Source of the DNA: Paramarasmius palmivorus
Taxonomy: Eukaryota > Basidiomycota > Agaricomycetes > Agaricales > Marasmiaceae
DNA: 64,000 nucleotides
NCBI GenBank assembly: GCA_037176845.1
Contig: JAYKXP010000106.1
Coordinates: 106,940-170,939, forward strand
Direction: 5' to 3'
Shown: positions 23,233-34,935 of the stretch, one piece after another
How positions within the stretch are numbered: the first letter of the stretch is position 1
How the letters are laid out: every line of letters begins with the position of its first letter
The notes under the pieces: generated by a model
Databases searched by the model: none
What the model was told of the DNA's origin: nothing
Seen by the model: the letters and a program-made list of their open reading frames with translations, nothing else
Program-made: the position numbers and the translations under genes

Positions 23233-24481
23233 CACTGGGTGTATTGATTGATAAGATATGGTGATCTGTTAATTATCTATCAATGACTTATCAAATTCTT
23301 GTTCCAAAGAAAACAGCACAAGTTATCCATGATATATCATTAAAGAACTCTCATTTTCCTCATGTATATATCATGCTAACATCTATAGATATTACAAGCA
23401 GTATATAAATTAGTCTAATTCTTAAGTACAGTGGTTGATAGATCAAATATTCATGAGATATTAATAAATGTCATACTTTATATAATTGATAATCCAATAA
23501 TATAGCTTTGAAAAAGCACATTTTATACTATTGGCTTATCTATTACCCTAAACTTGGTACTCTAGGACTACTCCCATTATTAAGCTCTAAATAATGCTTA
23601 TGTACTGATTGATAAGCCATCTACAATATTGATGAATTGATCAATATATCAGGATATACTATGATTGACTAACTGTTGGATTATTCATGGTAAAGCAGTA
23701 TTAAATGATGATTATACCATTCATATTTCATATTGTCAAAGTAATAAAAAATCAATTAAAATTGTTATTAAATAACACATGTCAAAATATTAATCAATTA
23801 TCAATCAGGAGTTGCCAAAATAAATTCAATATATACAAAGCAAGAGTAATTGATATGTATCCAGTATTATCACTGGATATTTTGTACAATTTAATAGTTA
23901 TAAGCCCAAAATTGTCTGAAATTTTTTAAATGGTCATAGTGCTAGATGTGACGGTCAAAAGGCTGCCAAATTTGGCTGTTTTTGGTCTACTATTGTTGAT
24001 GGTCCTGCCAAACCATTACTTTCAGAATAGTTAGAGTTTATAATTCTATCTAAATTAAATACCCCAGTATGTTATGCTACAAGTTGCAGACTATATAGAT
24101 CAAATGGGTTATATACAGATGTAATGTATTCTATACAGGACTAATTACACTGAAAATTGTAATATACTTGAGGCCTACGGAAAGTGACAGGGAATATGGG
24201 CAGTATGTCTGTCCAAAAAACTTTCCCTGCAGTTACAGTGAAAGACCATTGCACTCAATCACTTTACACCAGTAAAATAGATTATACTGGTGAAACAGAT
24301 TCTATACCAGTGAAATAGATCTCATACTAATAGACCTGATGCATTCCATTTAGGTTGAGAACAATACAATACCAGTGAAATAGACTCTATACTGATGAAA
24401 TAGATCCCATACCAATAAAATAGATTCCATACTGAGGAAACAGATTCCATACAGATAGACCTGTCACACTTTGATATAAGC
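23233..24481 (+). repeat. Left inverted arm, 1,249 bp
   Basis: Reverse complement of the right arm. The differences I saw are base 10 (T here, C in the right arm) and two near the inner end (actgagg against accgagg; acagata against acggata). It is AT-rich and includes a 74-codon open frame (23705-23929) that occurs identically in the other arm; this reflects arm identity rather than coding selection. Confidence 0.9.
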
Positions 24482-24514
24482 AATTCTTCTTGATCTAAAC
24501 AGAATGCATCACAT

Positions 24515-25105
24515 CTATTGGTATGGAATCTGTTTCCTTGGTATGGTGTCTGTTTCCTCAGTATGGAATCTATTTCACTGGTATGGCATTGTTTTCAATC
24601 TAGATGGAATGCATTAGGTCTATTAGTATGGAATCTATGGAATCTGTTTCACTGGCATGAAATTATTCTTGATCTAAACAGAATGCATCAGGTCTATCAG
24701 TATGGATTCTGTTTCCTCGGTATGGTGTCTGTTTCCTCGGTATGGAATCTATTTCACTGGTATGGAATCTGTTTCCTCAGTATGGAACTCATTTCATTGG
24801 TACAGAATCTATTTCTTTGGTATGAAATCTATTTCACTGGTATGGAACCTGTTTCACCAGTATAGAATCTGTTTCCTTGATATAGAATCTGTTTCACCAG
24901 TATAGAATCTATTTCACTGGTATGGGATCTATTTCATCAGTATAGAGTCTATTTCAGTGGTATTGAATTGTTCTCAATCTAAATGGAATGCATTATGTCT
25001 ATCAGTATCGATTCTATTTCCTTGGTATGGAATCTATTTCATCAGTATGAAATCTGTTTCCTTAGTATGGAACCTGTTTCACCAGTATGGAATCTATCAT
25101 ACTTG
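24515..25105 (+). repeat. 20-bp minisatellite in the element core
   Basis: Variants of ggtatggaatctrtttcctc repeat head to tail in runs (24,515-24,583, 24,700-24,965, 25,005-25,095), broken by spacers resembling gatctaaacagaatgcatcaggtctat. Inverted units occur in the left arm (24,270-24,455) and direct ones in the right arm (27,095-27,250). The repetition produces long open frames rich in W, F, Y and S, which I treat as artefacts. Confidence 0.9.
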
Positions 25106-25276
25106 CCAGAATCACACATGCACAACTTATGCTCTCTCATACTACACAGAACCTTTGAAGAGCCATCTTCTGCCTCAGTTGTATTCAGTTCAGATCATAT
25201 CATTGATAGCAGTCACACATTCCTCCCACATTTGGAAGTGTTGAGGTTTATAATTGTTGGACAGAGGATAAACTCA

Positions 25277-28200
25277 GCTTATATCAAAGTGTGACAGGTC
25301 TATCCGTATGGAATCTGTTTCCTCGGTGTGAGGGTACCAGAATGAAATCGCTGAAAAACAGTCGTTTTGACACTAATTGTTGTGTTCAGAATTGCACTAG
25401 TACATCATACTAAGTACTATATGGACTTGGTATCACTGCTAGGAACCTAGTAGTGAGCATATGACGAAGAATAAGATAGGCATGCACTGCATAGTGAATA
25501 CTAGCTGCATGCACATAGACGTTGATGTTGTCATTAGCCCTATATGATTGCGCTAGGATATGCGTCGAAACCTGTAGACCATATCTATACTCTATTATCA
25601 GGCTGGGACCTTACAAGGACATGCTACTGTACATGGTAGACTTCCTAGTAGGTCATATGGCTACACTATACTCATGCTATGGGACATATGAGATGGGATA
25701 GTGAATGAGGACCAACTACCACAGCGTAGAAGGACCTTAGGGGACGAATCAGAGCTATATACCAAATATGGTAGAAGCTGGAGGTGCGAGTCACCTTCGA
25801 GAGCAAAGTTGCCTGGATTAGAAATGTCTGAGTGACTGGGTCATCAATATGAGGACCATATGGGGGCTTAACAGCTTTCCCATATCGATTGGAATATCTC
25901 TCAAGCTTCGAGTTGGGATTCCTACTGCTAGTACAGACACTAGCGAGGGACATATAGTCCTATAACAAGGAAACAGATAGGATTCTGTGCCAGGACTATC
26001 CTAGGACATAGAAAATATAATATAGAACTACAAGGGCACAGAGCCTACCTTCCTCAGATACAAATCCAATGTGTTTCAGTCGAGATCGGACTCCTAGCAA
26101 GTTCCAAGCAGAATAACTATGTCCTAGCACCAATATCCGAAACGCACCACGCGGAACAGTGCCTCTGCGTGCCATTTCCTAGCAACCAAAAAGTAATATT
26201 ACTTGCAGTCCTGCAAAATAATGTCGAATTCCAACCAATATATATATCCAAACCTTCCTTTTCTGGTAGATACTTACTTCATATAGACAGGATCCTCTCC
26301 TCGTTCTCGTTTCTTGCATAGTTACTCTTACTTTATTGTGTCCACTTTCACTTATATGTAAAATATGTACGCTCGCAGGTATATAAGCAGCAGGGTTTCC
26401 CCTAGGAAGCTCTCAAGCAATTACCCCGCTATATGCGTAGCCCTAGTGCACCAATAGCAAAGTTCTTGTCTTCTATTGTTGACCATAGAGGCAATGTGTG
26501 CTTAGAAAATTAACTTAGAAAATAAACCTTTGAAAAGCCCTTCTCTATATTGAACTAGAGTCATGAAATTAGAACTTTGAGATACCCATAGGACAGAGCT
26601 AGTTTATCTAGTCTCTTTGGATAGGATTGATTGTTTCAGGACTAGTGTGGAGCCCCACTAGATCCCTTGTCACTTGGTGTAGAGCCCCACCAGTGATTGT
26701 TAAAGCTTAGTGTAGAGCCCCACTAGCTTATAGGTGGCCTGGTTGTCGTGCTAGTTCAACTAGTGTAATCAGTGCCTTTCATAGGAACAATAGGTCTTTA
26801 CCCTTGTCGGGTTCGATAGGTTATTTTGTGTCATAGGAACGTATAGGAATAGTTTAGATAGGTTTATAGGTTGGCTCGTGTTGTCTTGATTATATCGAGA
26901 CCATATTATCATATTACATTGTTTCATTCATCGCTCGTACACTTCCCTTGTGTCCTAGTGATTTGTAGATGTTCAACTAGTGTGCTAGTTGATTTCTTGT
27001 GTTGATTGTACAGATCCTTTGACAACGTCGAACCCTGCTTGCACAACTTGGCATATATATTTTGCTCGTTCACAAGCGTTTTATAAGCCTCACATCGGTA
27101 TGGAATCTATTTTATTGGTATGGGATCTATTTCATCAGTATAGAGTCTATTTCACTGGTATTGTATTGTTCTCAACCTAAATGGAATGCATCAGGTCTAT
27201 TAGTATGAGATCTATTTCACTGGTATAGAATCTGTTTCACCAGTATAATCTATTTTACTGGTGTAAAGTGATTGAGTGCAATGGTCTTTCACTGTAACTG
27301 CAGGGAAAGTTTTTTGGACAGACATACTGCCCATATTCCCTGTCACTTTCCGTAGGCCTCAAGTATATTACAATTTTCAGTGTAATTAGTCCTGTATAGA
27401 ATACATTACATCTGTATATAACCCATTTGATCTATATAGTCTGCAACTTGTAGCATAACATACTGGGGTATTTAATTTAGATAGAATTATAAACTCTAAC
27501 TATTCTGAAAGTAATGGTTTGGCAGGACCATCAACAATAGTAGACCAAAAACAGCCAAATTTGGCAGCCTTTTGACCGTCACATCTAGCACTATGACCAT
27601 TTAAAAAATTTCAGACAATTTTGGGCTTATAACTATTAAATTGTACAAAATATCCAGTGATAATACTGGATACATATCAATTACTCTTGCTTTGTATATA
27701 TTGAATTTATTTTGGCAACTCCTGATTGATAATTGATTAATATTTTGACATGTGTTATTTAATAACAATTTTAATTGATTTTTTATTACTTTGACAATAT
27801 GAAATATGAATGGTATAATCATCATTTAATACTGCTTTACCATGAATAATCCAACAGTTAGTCAATCATAGTATATCCTGATATATTGATCAATTCATCA
27901 ATATTGTAGATGGCTTATCAATCAGTACATAAGCATTATTTAGAGCTTAATAATGGGAGTAGTCCTAGAGTACCAAGTTTAGGGTAATAGATAAGCCAAT
28001 AGTATAAAATGTGCTTTTTCAAAGCTATATTATTGGATTATCAATTATATAAAGTATGACATTTATTAATATCTCATGAATATTTGATCTATCAACCACT
28101 GTACTTAAGAATTAGACTAATTTATATACTGCTTGTAATATCTATAGATGTTAGCATGATATATACATGAGGAAAATGAGAGTTCTTTAATGATATATCA

Positions 28201-28297
28201 TGGATAACTTGTGCTGTTTTCTTTGGAACAAGAATTTGATAAGTCATTGATAGATAATTAACAGATCACCATATCTTATCAATCAATGCACCCAGTG
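25277..28297 (-). repeat. Right inverted arm, interrupted by the LTR
   Basis: Arm sequence occupies 25277-25326 and 27099-28297; the probable solo LTR and the second TCGG fill the gap. Removing 1,768 bp plus the 4-bp duplication leaves exactly 1,249 bp, the length of the left arm. Confidence 0.9.
25327..27094. mobile_element. Probable solo LTR (1,768 bp) nested in the right arm
   Basis: Starts TGTGAGG and ends CCTCACA, the TG...CA inverted termini of long terminal repeats, and is flanked by TCGG on both sides (25323-25326 and 27095-27098), a 4-bp target duplication. It carries a TATA-like TATATAAG at 26,380 and three hairpin-forming units (CTAGTG...CACTAG type) near 26,642-26,726. I found no gag-pol frame, primer-binding site or second LTR, so a solo LTR left by recombination is the simplest reading. 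A short non-autonomous retroelement is an alternative. Orientation is uncertain; the TATA suggests plus. Confidence 0.7.
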
Positions 28298-28872
28298 AAA
28301 TCCGCTTCCATCTTGTGTAGTTCTAGATGGATGCTCGACCAAATAGATCGCTGCTCACAGGCAACGTTTCGCCAATGACTGGAGACTTGGGAGAGTGCAA
28401 GAGCGGGTGCCTGAACACTGCTGCTGTATTCATCGTCAGATTCATCATCCCCATAATCGTAGCCTATGGCAAGGGAGAAATCTGACTCAGACAGCCCGAC
28501 AGTGACCGCAAAGATCTTGCCTAAAACCTCCTTAGAAAGCCTTCGAATCGGTGCCAACCAGCTCCGACGCTCCTGCATCTTCCGATCCAGTAGATCCCTT
28601 TCGGCTTCCAGACTTTCCAAGACGAGGCGGGATCGTCGAATTTCCTCATCGTAACGCTGTAGTTCCTGTTGCTCCTCCTGCAAGATGGCGTTGGTCTGTG
28701 TAACGTCCGTCTGTGATGGTGCGCAATTCGACCGAAGGATAGAGGTAGGGACAGGTGGATAGGAACATGAGGATAGGAAACCTGATGCGTTGGAACAAGG
28801 CAAGAGGTCATTGTTAATGTTGTTGAACCAGTTGGGATCATCGAAGAACGTGTAGTCGAAAGTGTTGGACAT

Positions 28873-31462
28873 AGTTAGCGCTGGCAATCGGATTTCAGTC
28901 TATAAAGAGTATATCAAGAACACAAATGTGAAACACCTACCTGTGTCGGTCAGGATAAAGGGCTTGAGGGAGAGTGCCGTATCCAAGGCGATGCTGGTCA
29001 TCATTGCCAGCACAGGAATTTCCACACAGACGTGATCTTTGAACAAAGAAATGTCATTGTAGTACAAACAACCTGTCCATAATGTACAAACGGACGACAA
29101 CATTCATCATCCATTAGAGAAATTGAATTGTTCGATGGATTGTTCGTCCGTCCTGATGGAAGAGCATCATAAGGCTCCGAGCTCGTACAGCGCCAAGTCT
29201 GTCCACAGAGGTCGCTCGGGTGTCCATTATGCGAGCTTCAGCCTTGAGTACACTCTAACAGAGGGATACCTCAGATAGAAGCACTGTAGACGAACACTAG
29301 GCGACGGGGATGAAAGACGTGATGCAAGCTGTTTCCAATTGCACGCAAATGCAAAGCGAACACAATATTTAATTACGGTTATGTGATGGCATCAGAGGGA
29401 TTGTCGAGAGGGTGAAGACGACATCCTGCTATCTTCAAACAATGTCAAAAGCTATAGCAAATAAAAAGAGTCCCACGTACCAGATAAAAAGCGACATAAA
29501 CCAAGCGCCTCGCGTTGAGGCACATTCAGTGTTCTACTTGCGCCTGACTATTGGTACGGATGACATTAGCATTGTATTGATTCCCAATAGCCGACCCAGA
29601 GACTCGCCTGTGAGAAAGAGAAGCTCATTTTCAGGGAGCTAGGCATGCTAGTTGCAGCTTTATGACGCGATAAAACTAGTAATCTTCAGTGAGCAAAGAC
29701 AGTGACTCCGAGGACGTTGCAGGTATTGGCTCCGGGTTTTGTCGAACGCAGAGACCAGATGTTCGTCGAGCCAAGCTTGGTTGAAGAAGTAGAATCGGAA
29801 GTGGTTGGGGGAGCTTGAGCCTTGAGGTCGCCTGCGAATCTAGTATTATCTGCGCAAACACGTGACCTTCTCATCACGACCATTGGCATCATCCTCCGAG
29901 TCTCACGAGGGTCGCAGCTCGTCCCTTCGTTCCTTCAAGACATCTGATTTGTTTGACGCTGGGTAGTCATCCCGAGCATGATGCATTTGCTCTATCGTAA
30001 TCATTAGATCTCGAGACCGGAGATATGCTAGGTAATGTAAAGCTCACCGTAGGCTTGAACGTAGTATGCGAGTCGAGTCATCGTATCGGCGATCTCGCGC
30101 TCAATAAGACCGGAGATTCTCGTCAACGTCAACTCTAGTCTCTGTGACTGGGTATAGCCTCGATAAGGATGCTGCCCTTTCGCTGCTGCGGGCTGGAAAA
30201 GAGATTGGTCAAGGCCTACGAGATGATAATCGAGTAGAGCTCACGATGATTGCTTCTTCAATGCCACAGCTGAGCTGGCCTCCAGACGAATCTACGTTGC
30301 GAACTTTCAGCTCTAGGCTGAACGCCATGGGCTGGCACCATTTCTGACGTTGGCGTTGGGAGACGAACACACAAGAGCAATATTGGTTCCTGTACAGCAA
30401 TGTAATGAGAAAATGCAAAGAATTATGCGCGGAAGATATACCTTTGGTTTCTGATACGTCATCTTGGTTCCTCGATCGCTGCCAAATCTCTTCCCGACAT
30501 TTTTTTCCTATCAGAGCACCAGCGAATAGCGTTGATACCCGAGGATGAACCGTCATCTTTGAGAGACGAAGTCGATCAAGGAAAAGATGGGAATTGAGAG
30601 TCGCATGTCACAGGATGCGCATGAGAATCCCGGCGAAGGTGTAGAAAATGATGGTCAAGCATTGAACATTGAACCGTGGATAGGTTTCATGAGCATAAAG
30701 TCGTAGGGCATCTTCTGTGCTAGTCAAAAACTCGGGCTTATCGCGCTGGGGCATGGATATAGACACCACTTTGGGTCTGTGGTTTGTTGCTGAGATTGTT
30801 TCGGGCAGTGATATCTGGGATAGTAAAAAATGTCTTTCTCGTGTCCTGTCAATGGCTGCGGTTCGTTGGAGGGGGTTTAGGGGGTTGCCTTGACGGGTCT
30901 GAGAGGTAGAGAGCGTTAGAGCCCAGCCCAGTCCATGTTTTGAGTTTTGTAACCAAGAGCCAGAATTTCCTGTCAGCATTTCGATGGGCTTGCATGACTA
31001 AAAGAAAAAGGATAAATAACGTGGTCAAGATCAGCAACTCCCAATGCTCGTACCTATATAATACCGCATCGTATTCATGGGGAGGTGCTGAGTTGGGCGA
31101 GAACGATAATGATGGTGGTAATGAGAGGAGCTCGGGCGTCTCGGACAAGCATCTTTGCGCACGACCACCACCATCAAAGCTGCCATTCTTTAACGTAGGT
31201 TTTCTTTTCAAGCTGCTTTTCACAAGATATGGCTCAACAAAATGCCTCTCAGATACTGTTTGACGCACTATGCGCCTCTAAAAAGCCTCTACCGTGACCA
31301 TGTCCACCTGGAAATCGCCGACAACATTTCGCTGTCGGACTGTCCATCATCAAACCATGCAGCCAACAGCTATATAATAGCTGTCTGAATGCCTCGTGTT
31401 CTCCAAGACTTCAAGTTCTGCTTTTCGCTCACCATAAAAGCTCTCAGACAACTTCCATCAAC
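28873..31462. other. Intergenic region, no confident gene
   Basis: 28,873-29,060 is the 5' flank of the F-box gene and matches 800-935. Beyond it are scattered minus-strand pieces: a hydrophobic segment LLILTTLFILFLLVMQA near 31,000, a piece containing PKVVSISMPQRDKPEFLTST near 30,740, and one reading GSTNIWSLRSTKPGANTCN near 29,720. None joins into a full gene with clear splice sites. A TATA-like tatataatag at 31,371 lies 92 bp before KNL copy 3. Confidence 0.35.
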
Positions 31463-31990
31463 ATGAGCCTTCAAGATTGTAACGATTTCACTGTTCAAGG
31501 CGATGTCATCAACACCGTAAACGGGAATCAGTACAATGCAAGTGTTATCCATTTCAGCTAAAAGAAGAAAATGACTTAAGATTGGCATTCCTATTTCAGC
31601 AAGCTGCATGAACAACATGCAGAGTTACAACTAGGTATACCTGTACAAGTTCAAGACCCCATATGTCTGTTCCCTGCTAGGTTCACTATCTCACCTCCCA
31701 GAAGCCGACACGATTACCGAACTTGATGGCAAGTCCTGATCTTCAGCTTTTGTCCATAATCTGACTATTTAACCGCTAGAAAACACGCTTCATGCATCGC
31801 ATTCCACTCTACCGGAACCGAACGAGCCTTTGTCAGTCCAGGGCAAGTGCTTCGACCGACGTACGCAAGCCCTTGCACTGATGTTATCGATTCTTGACTC
31901 CCAGAAACACCGAAAGAAGAGGCGAAACCAAGCTCGTGGTGGTCATGGGAAGCCGGCACTGGCTCAGGTATCAGTGCGTTCATGTGCTAG
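31463..31990 (+). pseudogene. KNL family copy 3, internal-deletion relic
   Basis: The first part (ATG at 31463) matches exon 1 of copies 2 and 5 (INTVNGNQYNASVIHFS) but hits a stop at once. Within about 20 bp the sequence jumps to the exon encoding the HEQHAELQLG coiled-coil segment, which lies near the 3' end in intact copies. The final exon with WSWEAGTGSGISAFMC and its TAG is retained. Roughly 2 kb covering exons 2-7 has therefore been lost. No functional product is expected. Confidence 0.75.
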
Positions 31991-34440
31991 TGCTAATACT
32001 TAACGTCTATCTCCGGCCTCTTGTACATTTAGTAGCTCTGGGTTAAGCTGAACTTTCAAATGTATATTGTACAATTGAATGGAAACTAGGTATCTATTCA
32101 ACTCTACGGGATGGTATAGTAGCGTGAAACTAAGGAAATCGAACGTGGTGCTCGGGATTGACATCAGCTTCAGTAACATCGACTTCTGTCGCCGGGTACA
32201 TTCTCGGACAACCAGTTGTGTACCGCGTCGCAGCGAACGGTACGTCGTCATGGTTGAACCAGTCGAAGATGGCGTGCCGTGAGCAACCTCGGAGAACCTC
32301 GTCGACACCTGATACCGAAACGATTCCTCTATTTTGGAGGCATACCGTCAAAGTTTACGTCTTTTCGTGCATCTTCGGCTCCTTCATGAACTTCAAACAA
32401 CATTGACACATCTTCGCCGTCATCGGCGGCTCCTACGTTGGGCTACATTTCCAATTCGTCAGCCAGCTTTGAGTGAAGGCGAGAAGGGAAGAGGCGTACA
32501 TCGTCCAAGAGAAGCTCATTTAGGGTCTTTTGCTTGTTCCTGTATCCCCGACATGCACCGTCAGCGAACACAGACTGTACTGCGAGCACCGAGACCGTAC
32601 CTATACCTGGAAAAGCCACGGTGCTATGTATTCCAAACGGGACACAACTCGAGATGAACGTTCTTCGTCGTTTCATTTTCCGAGTTGTATAGTATCCATT
32701 CTCTATGAGATCCGCGCGGTGAAGAGCATAAGCATGAGATCTGACATTTGCAGTGTAGAGAATGTACCTTGGTTCGTTGGTTCGTTGGCATTTGAGATAG
32801 GCCTGCGCGCCAGCAGCGGCCTGATGGCTTGGACATTCCATTTCTGAGCGCTTGCGTGGGTGAGGAACAAACCAGATGCTGCAAGAACCATTTAGCACTA
32901 ACCAATGGTTATCAGACAAACCGCGTACCAAATCCCAGCTCTCATAGTGGTATGGCTTCAGTGACCATCGTGTTCTCGGTTATGATGCGTCTATGAGGTC
33001 GAAAATGTTAGTTAGACGTACAAACGAGCTGCAAACGAGACGACCTACCCTGTTGTTTAGAGACTCGAGGAATAGGCTATTGACGATAATTTTCCGGCCC
33101 CATTCGCAGAGTGTCTTCCAGGCGACGATTGCGTTGACAATAGATTCCAGTGTATGTCGAGTTACTGGGCGGCATCTGAAGCCTCAGGAAGTTTTATTGT
33201 GCGCTAGGGTTTTCGATGAGCGATGTCCAGGGCGGAGAGGCTGGAGGACGTACTAGGCGTGTTCTCCCTTCAACGCTTCGCCAAATCAAGGATGATGATG
33301 TTAGGGTCGTGTCATGTACTAGTCGAAGGGCTGCTCCTGTGCTACGGTAAGTGAAAATTCTCTGAAAAATAGACCAAGCTCACCAATTCAAGCGCTGATG
33401 ACTTTCCCATTTGACATTCAGATCCCGCAGAATCCAGCTAAATCTCTTCCAGGTACTTGAGCCGTGCGTCGAAAAAATGCCTGACCAGGTGTAGAGCGTA
33501 TCGGTGAGGGTAGCTCGAGGGTAGCTGATGGTGGTTCGGGATCAAGGTGCGCGACGCGTCTCTGAGTCTGCTGCCCGTGATCCTCTTCCTCTTCCCATTT
33601 CCTGCAAGCATATTCCTCACAATCCTTTTGGCTCTCGTTCACAGAGCAGGTAAGTCCGCCCTAATACTTTCTCACAGCATTTCACTAATATGCTTGATCT
33701 CCTTTTTGCAGAGCTCTCTATCTCACAGCTCACTTTTCCAACGTCAAGATACATACAGCTGTTCCTTCCGCTATAGCCTCCGCCGTCGTACACTAGCCAG
33801 GGCTATGAACCACCGACATCCTCCGCATTTATTACACCCACAGCGCTGGAATCCAGCCTCTACTCACATTTGGCATTCCTCAAGTCTTCCCGCAATCCCA
33901 AGGTCTCATTCCTGTAACCACGGGGGTACATACCACACCAATGTAACCCATACGCCTCAGTACTCAGTCCTTAATCATTCCTCTAATGTGTTTTAGGCCT
34001 GGGTTTTGCGCCCGAGCTGTTCATCCTTCCTCAACACCTCCACTCTCGACGAGATTATCTCTCAGATGCAAGACTGAATAATTCGATGGTCAGGCACTAC
34101 CTACTCCGACGAGAATGTGTCGGACTTTTCCTATCTGCACCTGTCCAGATCGTTTCTTCAGGATCGCACCTCGGTTTAACTAGGCCTCGAACGAACGAAC
34201 TTGCCGTATTGTAAGCTTACCGCTGAACTTCATGGCGTTTCGAGTATCTTGGGTGTCGCTAGGGTGAGTGAAATCAATTATGCTCTTCTTCCGCAACTTA
34301 CGAAATTTTCAAAGCTCTTTTGGCGCCTGGTCATCAACGCAAACGAAGCTGTCCGCTTTCATGAGGTGTGCAGGAGAAAGGCATCTCTTTGATGCCTTGT
34401 GTTCACGCGAATCGGATATTCAGAAACAAGTAGCAGAACC
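31991..34440. other. Spacer with decayed duplicate modules
   Basis: 32,380-32,950 is related to 9,330-9,760, and 33,290-33,430 to the part around 10,140-10,330. 33,500-34,150 has a hydrophobic frame (LPVILFLFPFPASIFLTILLAL, about 33,560) followed by plausible intron borders at 33,650-33,710, but it lacks an ATG and a sensible continuation. No gene is called. Confidence 0.35.
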
Positions 34441-34935
34441 GGTATGAGGTGAGCTTCAGTGGGTGTATTTGGGTGCTGTAAATGTTGACAGCGTTTGATG
34501 ACAGGTTGCATCTTTGACATTCAAGGGCGTGTTAGGAACGTGGATTGTATTGATTGTACAGCTCTGTGGCGAGCATCTGACATTCACAATGCGTTCGTCG
34601 TCAGCAAGGGAGATTGGTCTCGTCGCGGTCAATTTCTTAGTGCACCTACTACTATCATTCGTTATATCTTGTACTTGGCTGCATTTCGAGAGATGAGTAG
34701 TGCGTATTCGAGTTTGAAGGAATACTGAAATTGTATCCAAGGACAATGTACGGCCAATCGAACGAAATGAGGATCGTACTTTTTAGTTCAACACGTTGAA
34801 GACACGAGGTCGCGTAATTCAAGCACGGTGTACAGCTCTAACGGGACGTTCACTTCGACCACCAATATATATCTAGTTATCCAATGCCTACAATGTCACC
34901 TACTCTTTTACCAAAGCCTCCACCTCGTTGCCCAA
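34441..34935 (+). promoter_or_regulatory. 5' flank of KNL copy 4 with TATA-like box
   Basis: Contains the shared gtgtatttgggtgctgtaaa and tgttgacagcgtttgatgacag blocks and, about 65 bp before the ATG, atatatatctagttatccaatgcc, which aligns with tatatagctatccaatgcc before copy 5 (42,799). The conserved TATA-like string plus CCAAT word is the best promoter candidate of the family. Confidence 0.5.

Larger units (their letters stand above)
23233..28297. mobile_element. CACTA-like fold-back element with nested LTR
   Basis: Both ends read CACTGGGTG inwards, and the element is flanked by a 3-bp duplication, AAA (23230-23232 and 28298-28300). A CACTG terminus with a 3-bp duplication is the signature of the CACTA (En/Spm-like) superfamily. 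The arms are 1,249 bp each: left 23233-24481, right 25277-28297 minus the 1,772 bp added by the LTR and its duplication. They look nearly identical, with no net length change. The core (24482-25276) is minisatellite. No transposase gene is present, so the element is non-autonomous. It is much richer in A+T than its surroundings. Without the LTR it would be 3,293 bp. Confidence 0.85.
21954..28872 (-). pseudogene. F-box-like/LRR gene split by a nested transposon
   Basis: The N-terminal part (28872-28301) starts MSNTFDYTFFDD and contains a coiled coil (QRYDEEIRRSRLVLESLEAE), the F-box-like core RRSWLAPIRRLSKEVLGKIF and SQVSSHWRNVACEQRSIWSS. The C-terminal part (23229-21954) continues from TPLLQVYLNNSGDHPLTICV through leucine-rich repeat-like segments (LHTLSLRNDGVPF, LKSLTIYNLDGSMDF, LRKLDLRSG) to a stop near 21,954. 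The two parts abut at the same codon when the insertion and one 3-bp duplication are ignored. Such proteins are presumed SCF ubiquitin-ligase substrate adaptors. Start choice: the first true ATG of the frame is at 28872. The gene is inactive in this haplotype. Confidence 0.85.

Noticed and set aside
23705..23929. Identical 74-codon frames in both arms (also 27601-27825, minus)
   Set aside because: The arms are near-identical over 1.25 kb, so identical frames are expected; the sequence is AT-rich and has no recognisable protein feature.
24515..25105. CRISPR-like array
   Set aside because: Units are contiguous 20-mers without unique spacers of constant size, in a fungal transposon.
24518..25294. 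Long W/F/Y/S-rich open frames
   Set aside because: They are translations of the 20-bp minisatellite inside a transposon; repetition keeps several frames open and no protein family matches.
25327..27094. Complete LTR retrotransposon
   Set aside because: No gag-pol frame, primer-binding site or internal pair of repeats; only one TG...CA unit with a 4-bp duplication.
33547..33996. Hydrophobic open frame resembling a signal peptide protein
   Set aside because: It begins with GTG, not ATG, lies in a decayed spacer, and the spliced continuation stops quickly.
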